From assembly GCF_012033695.1 (NCBI RefSeq), contig NZ_JAAVJI010000010.1:75264-139263 (forward strand): 64,000 nucleotides of DNA, given 5' to 3'. Positions within the stretch are counted from its first letter, which is position 1; each line of letters opens with the position of its first letter. The translations under genes were made by a program, and so were the position numbers. Positions 1-8,240 of this stretch are shown piece by piece. This DNA is from Pseudomonas quercus (GTDB lineage Bacteria; Pseudomonadota; Gammaproteobacteria; Pseudomonadales; Pseudomonadaceae). The notes beneath the pieces were generated by a model. That model was not told the DNA's origin. It saw only the letters and a program-made list of their open reading frames with translations, and did no database searches.

Positions 1-315
1 CTGGCTATCGCCATCTGCGCTGAAGTGATCGCTACCGTGTCCATGAAGGCCGTCAAGGGGTTCAGTACACCGCTTCCGCTCACGCTGGTGATCATCGGTT
101 ATGGCATTGCGTTTTTCATGCTCACGCTGGTAGTGCGCTCGATTCCGGTAGGCATTGCCTATGCCATCTGGGCTGGCATGGGCATCGTGATGGTGAGCAT
201 TGCGGCGCTGTTCATCTATGGGCAACGGCTGGATGTGCCGGCCATGGCCGGCATGGGGCTGATCGTGGCAGGGGTGGTGGTGATCCAGCTGTTTTCGAAA
301 ACGGCGGGCCACTGA
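1..315 (+). CDS. Small multidrug resistance (SMR) efflux protein, 5' end cut off
   Basis: The reading frame is open from base 1 and ends at TGA 313-315, so only the N-terminal few residues are missing. The protein is about 104 residues of almost wholly hydrophobic sequence with four membrane segments. The first visible segment contains CAEVIAT, where the Glu matches the proton- and drug-binding Glu14 of EmrE. The stretch PVGIAYAIWAGMG is the usual SMR signature of helix 3. Known family members work as inner-membrane dimers exchanging protons for cationic drugs or guanidinium compounds; the substrate here cannot be read from the sequence. It is followed by a same-strand FAD oxidoreductase gene about 77 bases downstream. 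Confidence 0.9.
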   Translation: MAIAICAEVIATVSMKAVKGFSTPLPLTLVIIGYGIAFFMLTLVVRSIPVGIAYAIWAGMGIVMVSIAALFIYGQRLDVPAMAGMGLIVAGVVVIQLFSKTAGH

Positions 316-392
316 CCCCTGCGGCGAGTTTGCGGTTTCGGTGACCGCTACACAGGTATACTGACGGCCTGTTTTGCGCAATGAGGTCACTG

Positions 393-1565
393 ATGCCCAC
401 CCCTATTTCCACTGATGTGCTGATTGTCGGCGCTGGCGTCGCTGGCCTATGGCTCAACGCACGCCTGCGCCGGGCAGGCTGGTCTACTGTACTGGTGGAG
501 CAAGGCAGCCTTGGGGGCGGGCAGACGCTCAAGTCCCAGGGCATTATTCACGGGGGTGCCAAATACGCCCTGCACGGCGCGCTGACCGGCGCTTCGGAAG
601 CCATTGCCGACATGCCACGCCGCTGGCGTGAGGCCCTGGCCGGTACCGGTGAGCTGGACCTACGCGGCGTGCGCCTGCTCTCCGAAGCCCATTATTTGTG
701 GTCCCCGGGCACGCTGGCAGGCAACCTCACCAGCTTTTTCGCTAGCAAGGCGGTGCGTGGGCGCGTGGATGCGGTCAAGGGTGACCAACTGCCACCCGCG
801 CTGCAAAACCCTGCCTTCAAAGGCAAGGTTTACCGCCTGGCTGAATTGGTCGTGGATGTGCCTAGCCTGGTCGCCCGCTTGGCGGAGCTGGCACAGGGCA
901 GCCTGCTGGCCGCTGAACGCCTTGAACCCCTGCGTGAGGGCAACCAGGTGGTAGGGCTGCTTGTGGACGGGCGGGAAGTGCGTGCACAGCGGCTTGTACT
1001 GAGCGCCGGCGCGGGCAACGAGACGTTGCTCAACGCTTTGGGTGTCAGCCAGCCAGCCATGCAGCGCCGGCCGCTGCATATGGTCATGGCCAAAGGCGCT
1101 GCGCTCAAGCCGCTATACGCCCATTGCCTGGGAGGAGGCCCCAAGCCGCGCATGACCGTGACCACCCACCCTGCCCCGGATGGCCAATGGGTGTGGTACC
1201 TGGGCGGGGAGCTGGCCGAGGCCGAGGGCGTGGCTCGCAGCGAAGCGCAGCAGATCGCGGCCGCACGCCACGAAGTCAGCCAGTTGCTGCCCTGGGTAGA
1301 CTTGAGCCAAGTGCACTGGGCAACCTTGCGTGTAGACCGTGCCGAACCGGCCCAATCCGGCCTGGTACGGCCAGACAACGCCTTTCTTGCCGACGATGGC
1401 CCGCTGCTGGTGGGCTGGCCGACCAAGCTGGCGCTGGCACCCGACTTTGCTGACAGGGTAATGGCAGCGTTCAACCGCGATGGCATTCAGCCCGGCCCAG
1501 CAATGCCTCTGCCTGAACTCCCCCAACCACCTTTGGGCAAAACTGCCTGGGAGGCACTGCCGTGA
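393..1565 (+). CDS. FAD-dependent oxidoreductase (DAO family)
   Basis: The product has 390 residues when started at the ATG at 393, which has a GAGGT Shine-Dalgarno element six bases upstream; an ATG at 381 in the same frame is less well placed. The N-terminus DVLIVGAGVAGLW is a classic beta-alpha-beta dinucleotide-binding GxGxxG motif, followed by EQGSLGGGQTLKSQGI, typical of glycine/D-amino-acid oxidase-like (DAO) enzymes where FAD is held. There is no signal peptide, so it is cytoplasmic or peripherally membrane bound. The stop codon overlaps the GTG start of the aldo/keto reductase gene (GTGA), so the two are translationally coupled and probably act in one pathway. The substrate is unknown. 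Confidence 0.8.
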   Translation: MPTPISTDVLIVGAGVAGLWLNARLRRAGWSTVLVEQGSLGGGQTLKSQGIIHGGAKYALHGALTGASEAIADMPRRWREALAGTGELDLRGVRLLSEAHYLWSPGTLAGNLTSFFASKAVRGRVDAVKGDQLPPALQNPAFKGKVYRLAELVVDVPSLVARLAELAQGSLLAAERLEPLREGNQVVGLLVDGREVRAQRLVLSAGAGNETLLNALGVSQPAMQRRPLHMVMAKGAALKPLYAHCLGGGPKPRMTVTTHPAPDGQWVWYLGGELAEAEGVARSEAQQIAAARHEVSQLLPWVDLSQVHWATLRVDRAEPAQSGLVRPDNAFLADDGPLLVGWPTKLALAPDFADRVMAAFNRDGIQPGPAMPLPELPQPPLGKTAWEALP

Positions 1566-2374
1566 GCCTGCCTTCTTTGCATGATCTGCACCGTCCCCTG
1601 GGGGCCACCGGCCTGGCCGTCTCACCTCTCGGGCTGGGCACCGTCAAGTTTGGCCGAGACCAGGGCGTGAAATACCCCAATGGCTTTACCATCCCGGACG
1701 ACCAGGCCGCTGCTGCACTCTTGCGTCAGGCGCAAGCACTGGGCATCAATTTGCTGGACACTGCCCCTGCCTATGGGCACAGCGAAACCCGCCTGGGCCC
1801 ACTGCTGCGTGGCCAACGCGACCAATGGGTCATCGTGAGCAAAGTGGGGGAAGAGTTCGAGAACAATCAGTCCCGCTTTGATTTCAGTGCCGAGCACACT
1901 CGCCTTTCTGTCGAGCGCAGCTTGCGCCGGTTGGAAACCGACTGCATCGACCTTGTAATGGTGCATTCAGACGGCAATGACCTGCATATTCTGGAACACA
2001 CCGATGTGTACGAAACCCTGGCCCGGCTCAAGCAGGAAGGCAAGCTGCGCGCCTATGGTTTCTCGGGGAAAACCGTGGAAGGCGGGCTCAAGGCGCTGGA
2101 GCACGGTGACTGCGCCATGGTGACCTACAATCTGAACGAACAGACGGAACGGCCGGTCATTGAATACGCAGCGTTACATGACAAAGGCCTGTTGATCAAA
2201 AAGGCACTGGCCAGCGGCCACGCATGTCAGCAGCCAGGCATCGATCCGGTACGCGCGAGTTTTGAAGCCCTGTTTACTCAGCCGGGCGTGACCGCCGCCA
2301 TAGTCGGCACTATCAACCCCGTGCATCTGGCCCATAACGTGGCCACTGTCGCCAAGGTCCTGAACAATCACTAG
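1562..2374 (+). CDS. Aldo/keto reductase
   Basis: This is a 270-residue NADPH-dependent aldo/keto reductase-type TIM barrel. The start of the barrel reads LGATGLAVSPLGLGTVKFG; NLLDTAPAYGHSE carries the catalytic Asp and Tyr (D-x4-Y), and KVG supplies the catalytic Lys. CIDLVMVHSDG replaces the usual D-hydrophobic-HxP/D motif around the active-site His. The GTG start has GGAGG eight bases upstream and overlaps the stop of the preceding oxidoreductase. It is shorter than the common 320-residue form, like other bacterial single-barrel members. The physiological substrate is not known. Confidence 0.85.
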   Translation: MSLPSLHDLHRPLGATGLAVSPLGLGTVKFGRDQGVKYPNGFTIPDDQAAAALLRQAQALGINLLDTAPAYGHSETRLGPLLRGQRDQWVIVSKVGEEFENNQSRFDFSAEHTRLSVERSLRRLETDCIDLVMVHSDGNDLHILEHTDVYETLARLKQEGKLRAYGFSGKTVEGGLKALEHGDCAMVTYNLNEQTERPVIEYAALHDKGLLIKKALASGHACQQPGIDPVRASFEALFTQPGVTAAIVGTINPVHLAHNVATVAKVLNNH

Positions 2375-2415
2375 GGTGTGTAAGGGATGTGGCGGCACGC
2401 TAATAAGGAATATTC

Positions 2416-3387
2416 ATGCCGCGCACCCTTCTCCGCAACAACCCTGCCAATTTCAAGACCTTGCCCCTCTCGGTAGAGGCGACCCCTGAAGGGCTTGCCT
2501 ATCAGGGGGTGGGCATGCCAATCAACTTTAGCCAAACCCTCGAAAAGCGCCGCCCCATCACCGTGGAGGACCCGCACCGCTTTCGTGTGGAACTGGCTAA
2601 CCTAGGCGTGTCCGTGCGCATGACGCTGGTATGGGAAGGCCTGGAATACTGGGTGCTGGTGCGCCATCAGCGGGTCGACCGTGGCGATGTTGTACTCAAG
2701 TTGATTTCCGGGTATGTGCCAGCACATGAGCTAAACCTGCCGCTTCACACCGCTGTTCAAGAGGTTGCCGAAGAATGCCTGTTGGAAACCCCAGAAGGTT
2801 GGCTCAATGGCCGCTTCAAGGATACCTGGCTGCCAACGCCCTATAGCCCCGCACTGCGGTATCGCGAAACAGCTCCCTTCACACTGAGCCCTGCCAAGGG
2901 AGAGGCCCTGCCTGTGCGCAGTGGCAACCTTACCCTTATCGAACAGCCACGTGCTTATGTGCACTTGCCCACGGCCTCGTTGCAACTGGTCTACGACATG
3001 CGCCTGGAAGTGCCTAGGGAGGCCCAAGGCCTAAGCTTGTATCACGTGGACGAACGCTTGGAAAAAGGGGAGCTGGTTACGCGGCTTAATAAAAGCCGCC
3101 CTGACCTATACCTGATCCCGTTGAAAAACGGCGCACCGTTACCAGAACTGTATACCTTGCGTAAAGGCAGACTGACCAAGGCGCCTACCCGTGGCCTGTA
3201 CCTGGCTGAAAGCTTCGGCCGCCAGGAAGGCTGGGTGGTCAGTGAAGACCGAGTACGTTGGCGCGAATGGCTGGCACGCCAGGGCATACATGCGCCGGTC
3301 AAGCCCAAGACCGGCCTCAAGCGCATTACCACCAAAGCCAAGGCGTTCATGCGGCTGGTGCGCAAAGGCAAAGGCGGCAAGCCTTAG
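2416..3387 (+). CDS. Conserved protein of unknown function with a Nudix-like segment
   Basis: The product is 323 residues, starting at an ATG with AAGGA ten bases upstream. There is no signal peptide or membrane segment, and the C-terminus is rich in Lys and Arg. Residues 99-123 read G-x5-E, then AVQEVAEECLL, which resembles the Nudix box (GX5EX7REUXEEXGU) but has two extra residues, Gln for Arg and Leu for the late Gly. I therefore regard a Nudix-type fold as possible and catalytic activity as unproven. The gene converges on hldE and their stop codons overlap (TTAG). I do not recognise a name. Confidence 0.6.
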   Translation: MPRTLLRNNPANFKTLPLSVEATPEGLAYQGVGMPINFSQTLEKRRPITVEDPHRFRVELANLGVSVRMTLVWEGLEYWVLVRHQRVDRGDVVLKLISGYVPAHELNLPLHTAVQEVAEECLLETPEGWLNGRFKDTWLPTPYSPALRYRETAPFTLSPAKGEALPVRSGNLTLIEQPRAYVHLPTASLQLVYDMRLEVPREAQGLSLYHVDERLEKGELVTRLNKSRPDLYLIPLKNGAPLPELYTLRKGRLTKAPTRGLYLAESFGRQEGWVVSEDRVRWREWLARQGIHAPVKPKTGLKRITTKAKAFMRLVRKGKGGKP

Positions 3388-4805
3388 CGGTTGCGTATCT
3401 TCTCTACAATGGCCGTGGTGGAGCTGTTTTCCACCAGCCCCAGCACTTGCACAGTGCCGCCGTATTCCCTGACGATATCGGCGCCTACCACCTGATCCAC
3501 GCCATAGTCGCCCCCCTTGACCAATACGTCCGGCTTAACCTGACGCAGCAGGTTTTCAGGGGTATCTTCCGAAAAGCTGACGACCCAATCCACCGCCCCT
3601 AACCCCGCCAGTACGGCCATACGCCGGTCCACACTGTTGATCGGGCGACCAGGCCCTTTCAGGCAGGCCACCGATGCATCGTCATTGATGGCCACGATCA
3701 AGCGGTCCCCTTGCATTCTGGCCTGCTCCAGGTAGGTCACATGCCCAGCGTGCAGGATATCGAAGCAACCGTTGGTAAATACGATCTTCTCGTGATGCGC
3801 ACGGGCATCCTCGATGGCCAGCAGCAACTGGTCCAGGGTCAGGACACCGCGCTCGGACCCTTGCTCACGGGAAATGGCACGGCGCAACTCGGGGGCGCTA
3901 ATGGCCGCCGTGCCCAGTTTGCCTACCACGATACCCGCCGCCAGGTTGGCCAGTGCCACGGCCTGGGGAAGGGCTTCGCCTGCTGCGATGGCAGCGGCCA
4001 GGGTAGAGATGACGGTATCACCTGCACCGGTGACGTCGAACACTTCGCGGGCGCGCGCCGGCAGGTGCAGCGCAGGATGCTCCGGGCGCAGCAGCGTCAT
4101 GCCATGCTCGCCACGCGTCACTAGCAATGCGCCCAACTCAAGCTCTGCCATCAGTGAAGCGCCTTTGGCAACCAGGTCAGCTTCGTCAGCACAACGGCCC
4201 ACGATCGCCTCGAATTCGCTCAGGTTTGGCGTGATCAGGCTCGCTCCGCGATAGCGTGTGAAATCCTTGCCCTTTGGGTCTGCCAGTACCGGGATGCCGC
4301 GCTGAACGGCCGCCTGAATCAAGGCCTGGTGGTTTTGCAAGGCGCCCTTGCCGTAATCAGACAGTACCAGCACCTTTACGCCTGCAAGCAGCGACTCGAC
4401 ATCGTGGCTCATTTGAACACCGTCGGTAGCAAAGGGCTCTTCAAAGTCGATGCGCAATAGCTGCTGGTGGCGGCTCATAACACGCAACTTGACGATAGTC
4501 GGTTGGTGGCTGATGCGCTGGAACCTGGTGTTCACACCTGCAGCGCTCAGGCTGGCCGACAGGCTTTCGGCCGCCTCGTCTTCGCCAGTTACGCCCACCA
4601 GCGACGCCGGCGCACCCAGGGCTGCGATGTTCAAAGCCACGTTCGCTGCACCACCCGGGCGGTCTTCGATCTGGTCTACGCGCACCACAGGCACCGGTGC
4701 TTCCGGCGAAATGCGGGAGGTGCCGCCATGCCAATAGCGATCGAGCATCACATCACCGACCACCAAGACAGGTGCTTGATCGAAACGCGGCATCGACAAC
4801 TTCAT
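3384..4805 (-). CDS. hldE: Bifunctional D-beta-D-heptose 7-phosphate kinase / heptose 1-phosphate adenylyltransferase HldE
   Basis: HldE makes ADP-heptose for the LPS inner core by phosphorylating heptose 7-phosphate and, after GmhB, adenylylating heptose 1-phosphate. The 473-residue protein has an N-terminal PfkB/ribokinase domain (about 1-320, with GGAANVALN at 51-59 and DVTGAGD at 257-263 carrying the catalytic Asp) and a C-terminal cytidylyltransferase-like domain (about 340-473, NGCFDILHAGH at 345-355 with the HxGH motif). I chose the ATG at 4805, giving MKLSMPRF, over an ATG four codons upstream because it fits the usual family length. It lies beside msbA and the waa genes that consume its product. 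Confidence 0.97.
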   Translation of the reverse strand: MKLSMPRFDQAPVLVVGDVMLDRYWHGGTSRISPEAPVPVVRVDQIEDRPGGAANVALNIAALGAPASLVGVTGEDEAAESLSASLSAAGVNTRFQRISHQPTIVKLRVMSRHQQLLRIDFEEPFATDGVQMSHDVESLLAGVKVLVLSDYGKGALQNHQALIQAAVQRGIPVLADPKGKDFTRYRGASLITPNLSEFEAIVGRCADEADLVAKGASLMAELELGALLVTRGEHGMTLLRPEHPALHLPARAREVFDVTGAGDTVISTLAAAIAAGEALPQAVALANLAAGIVVGKLGTAAISAPELRRAISREQGSERGVLTLDQLLLAIEDARAHHEKIVFTNGCFDILHAGHVTYLEQARMQGDRLIVAINDDASVACLKGPGRPINSVDRRMAVLAGLGAVDWVVSFSEDTPENLLRQVKPDVLVKGGDYGVDQVVGADIVREYGGTVQVLGLVENSSTTAIVEKIRNR

Positions 4806-4897
4806 GGCCCAACCCATCTACAGTTAACAGGGCGGCGATAGTAACACAGGGCAGCAAAACCCCCGAACTCCGGTGCCGGGCAGGGCACTCCAAGGGC

Positions 4898-5605
4898 TCA
4901 AGCGTAGCCCAGCAGCTCGTAGTCTTGTGCGTAAAGCATGCGTAGCCGCTTGCGGGTGAAAGCGCCTACGGCATAGCGCACCCGCTGCGGGGTACGTTCG
5001 TAGGCTGTATCGGACCAAGGCAGCACGGCAGGAATACACAGAAAATCCCGTAGTGAGCCAAAATCCCGTAGCAGTGTTTCGTAATGGCCCAGGAAATCGA
5101 GCTTGAGATCGCCTCTGGCATCTACCAGAAAATCGCTTTGAGGTGCGAATTCAGGGTGGTTCAGGATTGTGGCAGGGGTCATCCAGCGCGCCACGAACCG
5201 GTCGAAACCTTCATCGGCATCCATGTCCGTCGCCGCTTCTGCTGCCCGAAACAGCTCGGCCTCCATCAGCCGCGCCCAGGCCACATAGGCGCGCTCTACA
5301 GGGTCACGCACAAAGGCAAACTTGAAGCTGGTGGCGTAATGCTCGGGAAACGTACGCTCATACCACCGTAGCGGCACATGGCCGGGGTTGGTAGCGCCGA
5401 ACAACGCGGCATGGATTGCGTCGCCTTCACAGCCGAATACGTTGATAAAGAGGCATCGGTTGGTACGGAAGGGCTCAGGCAGCCGCCGTGGGCCACGGGC
5501 CGGTAGCCCACCCCCCGACAGGCTGCCCATTGATGGGCTAGCTAGCGTTTTGACAAGTAATGACTTCACGGTGAGACAGGACAGTATCCCCTCTGGCAGG
5601 GCCAT
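4898..5605 (-). CDS. Sulfotransferase family 2-like protein, degenerate PAPS loop
   Basis: The protein has about 235 residues from the first ATG (5605); an upstream TTG (5629) and a downstream ATG (5530) are also in frame and no start has a clear ribosome site. RCLFINVFGCEGDAIHAALFG has the spacing of the sulfotransferase 5'-phosphosulfate loop (usually IHIPKTGGTS), but the Lys-Thr-Gly-Thr core is replaced by Gly-Cys-Glu-Gly-Asp. KFAFVRDPVERAYVAWARLM matches the family's 3'-phosphate (RdPveR..S) motif. The fold is therefore supported but PAPS-dependent activity is doubtful. It sits between hldE and msbA on the same strand, which suggests a role in surface glycan decoration. Confidence 0.65.
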   Translation of the reverse strand: MALPEGILSCLTVKSLLVKTLASPSMGSLSGGGLPARGPRRLPEPFRTNRCLFINVFGCEGDAIHAALFGATNPGHVPLRWYERTFPEHYATSFKFAFVRDPVERAYVAWARLMEAELFRAAEAATDMDADEGFDRFVARWMTPATILNHPEFAPQSDFLVDARGDLKLDFLGHYETLLRDFGSLRDFLCIPAVLPWSDTAYERTPQRVRYAVGAFTRKRLRMLYAQDYELLGYA

Positions 5606-5684
5606 GCAGGCCAGAGTAGACAGTAGCAAATTGCCACAGGGGACACACTAGCGGTTCGTCCGGTTGCTTACTTCAGCCAACGTA

Positions 5685-7487
5685 TCAGGCAATGTCCCTT
5701 TTGCCCGGCTCTTCCAGGCCCATCGCATGCAGCCTGGCGTAGAACCCGTTTTTCTCAAGCAGCGCCTGGTGAGTCCCGCGCTCTACGATCCGGCCCTGGT
5801 CCATGACCAGAATGAGGTCGGCTTTTTCGATTGTGGATAGCCGGTGCGCAATGACCAGTGTAGTACGCCCTTTCATGACGTGATCAAGGGCCCCTTGGAT
5901 ATGCCGTTCGGACTCGGTATCCAAGGCGGAGGTCGCTTCATCCAGGATAAGAAGGGGGGCATTCTTCAATAGGGCACGCGCGATCGCCAGGCGTTGGCGC
6001 TGGCCACCTGACAACAGCACGCCGTTCTCCCCTACATCGGTATCAAATCCTTGGGGAAGCTGTTCGATGAAGTCCCGGGCAAAGGCAGCCGTGGCTGCAT
6101 CAATGATGTGTTCGCGCGGCGCACCGGCCAGATCGCCATAGGCAATATTGTTGGCGACAGTATCGTTGAACAGTGTGACCTGCTGATTCACCTGAGCTAT
6201 ATGCTTGCGCAGGTTGCGCAACCGATAATTCTGCACTTCCAGGCCATCCAAGAGAATGGCGCCTTCAGTATGGTAGTAGAAGCGCGGGATCAAGTTGGCC
6301 AGCGTGGACTTGCCACTGCCGGAACGGCCTACCAAGGCGATCATCTGCCCGGGCTCTGCTGTAAACGTAATGTCATTCAAAACGGGCTTGTCAGTACCAG
6401 GGTAAGTGAACGTAAGGTTACGCACTTCAAGCCGGCCGCTGATTTGATCACGCTCTAGCGTACCTGTGTCTACTTCAGGCGATACGTCCAGTTGTTCGAA
6501 GATACTCTCCGCCCCTGCCACACCGCGCTGAATGGTCGAGCTCACTTCCGACAACTGTCGAATCGGCTTAGGCAACAGGCCGGCGGCCGTGATATAGGCC
6601 ACAAGGTCGCCTGCGCTGGCATCGCCGCGCAGCCACAACACCAGGAACATCAGCACCGCCATGGCGGTGTAGATCACCAGTTGCAGCATCGGCGTATAGA
6701 TGGCACTGGTCTTGGTCATGCGCAATTGTTTGTCGGTGTTGCTCTGGCTAGCCTGCCGAAAACGCTCAGCCTCATAGTGCTCACCGCCGAAACTACGGAC
6801 GACCCGGTAACCTTGGATGGTTTCGGAAGCCACGTGCGTGACATCACCCATGGCGACCTGGATCTTTTTGCTTTGCTTGCGAAATTTTTTGCTGGTGCTG
6901 CTGACCATGATTGCAATGATCGGCAAGATGGCCAACATCACCAGTGTAAGACGCCAGTTCATCAGCAGCAGGTAGCCAAACAGGAAGACCACCGTCAGGC
7001 CTTCGCGAATCACAACTTTGATGGCATCCGTAGCGGCACCCGTGACCATGGTCACGTTGAACGTAATCCGCGAAATCAAGTGCCCAGAGTTATGAGTATC
7101 GTAATAACGGTTAGGCAGCACCAACAGCTTGTCAAACAGAGACAACCGCAGGTCATGGATCAGCCCAAGCGAGACCTTGGCGAGAAAGTAGTTGCCCAGA
7201 TAGGACCCCAGCCCCTGCCAAGCAGCGATCAGCACGATAAGCAAAGGGACTGCCTGCAGCAACTGCAGGTCGCGCAGGTAAGGCACAGTAGGGAACAGTA
7301 CTGCCTGCGGGTTATTCAGCCCATCGACGAAATACTTGAGGATACCTGCCAACATGGGCTGGGTGGATGCGAATACCACAAAGCCCACGATACTAAGGCT
7401 GAACAACCCTACATATGGACGCATGTAGGACAATAGCCGCAGATAGATTTTCAGGCTCGAGGGCTCAGAAGGCTCAGGGTTGCTCAT
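5685..7487 (-). CDS. msbA: Lipid A export ABC transporter MsbA
   Basis: MsbA flips core-lipid A across the inner membrane as an ATP-driven homodimer. The 600-residue protein is a half-transporter: six membrane helices within residues 25-320, then a nucleotide-binding domain from about 350. Walker A is GRSGSGKST (387-395), the signature is LSGGQ (492-496), Walker B is LLILDE (512-517), and the switch His lies in VIAHRLST near 548. Length and all motifs are normal for the family. It starts at an ATG 111 bases from the divergently read kinase-like gene, so the promoter should lie in 7488-7598. Confidence 0.95.
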   Translation of the reverse strand: MSNPEPSEPSSLKIYLRLLSYMRPYVGLFSLSIVGFVVFASTQPMLAGILKYFVDGLNNPQAVLFPTVPYLRDLQLLQAVPLLIVLIAAWQGLGSYLGNYFLAKVSLGLIHDLRLSLFDKLLVLPNRYYDTHNSGHLISRITFNVTMVTGAATDAIKVVIREGLTVVFLFGYLLLMNWRLTLVMLAILPIIAIMVSSTSKKFRKQSKKIQVAMGDVTHVASETIQGYRVVRSFGGEHYEAERFRQASQSNTDKQLRMTKTSAIYTPMLQLVIYTAMAVLMFLVLWLRGDASAGDLVAYITAAGLLPKPIRQLSEVSSTIQRGVAGAESIFEQLDVSPEVDTGTLERDQISGRLEVRNLTFTYPGTDKPVLNDITFTAEPGQMIALVGRSGSGKSTLANLIPRFYYHTEGAILLDGLEVQNYRLRNLRKHIAQVNQQVTLFNDTVANNIAYGDLAGAPREHIIDAATAAFARDFIEQLPQGFDTDVGENGVLLSGGQRQRLAIARALLKNAPLLILDEATSALDTESERHIQGALDHVMKGRTTLVIAHRLSTIEKADLILVMDQGRIVERGTHQALLEKNGFYARLHAMGLEEPGKRDIA

Positions 7488-7598
7488 GAGAAATCATCGT
7501 GTTGAAAGAGCCGCGCAGTGTACCACAGGGGCCATCATAGAGCCGGGTGCGCTACCATAGTGGTCGCCCCACCTTGGAGGGCCTGTGCAGGAGTAGGA

Positions 7599-8240
7599 AT
7601 GCAAGCGCTTGATTGCGGCCGTTACATGGCCTTGAGAGAAGGAGCCCAGGTACTGGAAGCCGATGGTTCCGGGGACAAGGTGCTACGGCTCCAAGACGGC
7701 TCCATGCTCAAGCTGTTCCGGCGAAAGCGCCTGTTCACGTCGGCGGCCTGGTACCCCTACGCCAAACGCTTTGCCGACAATTGCAATCGCCTGGCAGCGC
7801 GTGGCATTCCCTGCCCGAAGGTGACAGGCCTGTATCGCATCAGCGAGATCGAACGCGATGCTGTGCACTACGCCCCCTTGCCTGGCCACACTCTTCGCCA
7901 GCTCATTGGCCAGGAAGCCGCATCATCTGCGCTACAAAGGCAATTGGGCAGTTTCATTGCCCACCTGCACGAAACAGGCGTGTATTTCCGATCTGCTCAC
8001 CTAGGTAACATAGTGCTTACCCCCGAAGGCACGTTAGGCTTGATCGACATTGCCGACCTGCGCTTCTATCGCCGCCCCCTGAGCCGTTCACTGCGCGAGC
8101 GCAATTTCAAGCATATGCTGCGTTACCCGCAGGACCAGCAATGGCTTGCCGAGGAAGGCGACGCTTTCGTAGCAGGGTACATGGCCGGGCAGCAGTGCTG
8201 CCCGGCACACGCCGTCAGCGCGGCGCTGGCAGGGTCTTGA
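7599..8240 (+). CDS. LPS-kinase-like protein (InaA/'toluene tolerance' type)
   Basis: The gene encodes 213 residues from the ATG at 7599, which has AGGAG close upstream; the frame is open further upstream but without a good start. The layout is that of a small Kdo/WaaP-type kinase: K38 in GSMLKLFRRKR, helix-like middle part, then FRSAHLGNIV (130-139) and LIDIADLRF (148-156). The Asp of the normal catalytic HxD is replaced by Ser132, whereas the following Asn137 and the metal-binding Asp150 remain. Activity is thus uncertain. A homologue sits next to msbA in other pseudomonads. Its 3' end overlaps the convergent waaL gene by 26 bases. Confidence 0.75.
   Translation: MQALDCGRYMALREGAQVLEADGSGDKVLRLQDGSMLKLFRRKRLFTSAAWYPYAKRFADNCNRLAARGIPCPKVTGLYRISEIERDAVHYAPLPGHTLRQLIGQEAASSALQRQLGSFIAHLHETGVYFRSAHLGNIVLTPEGTLGLIDIADLRFYRRPLSRSLRERNFKHMLRYPQDQQWLAEEGDAFVAGYMAGQQCCPAHAVSAALAGS

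Noticed and set aside
6492..7436. 314-codon plus-strand frame opposite msbA
   Set aside because: It is a shadow of the msbA membrane domain; the composition (His, Gln, Asp) is that of an antisense frame.
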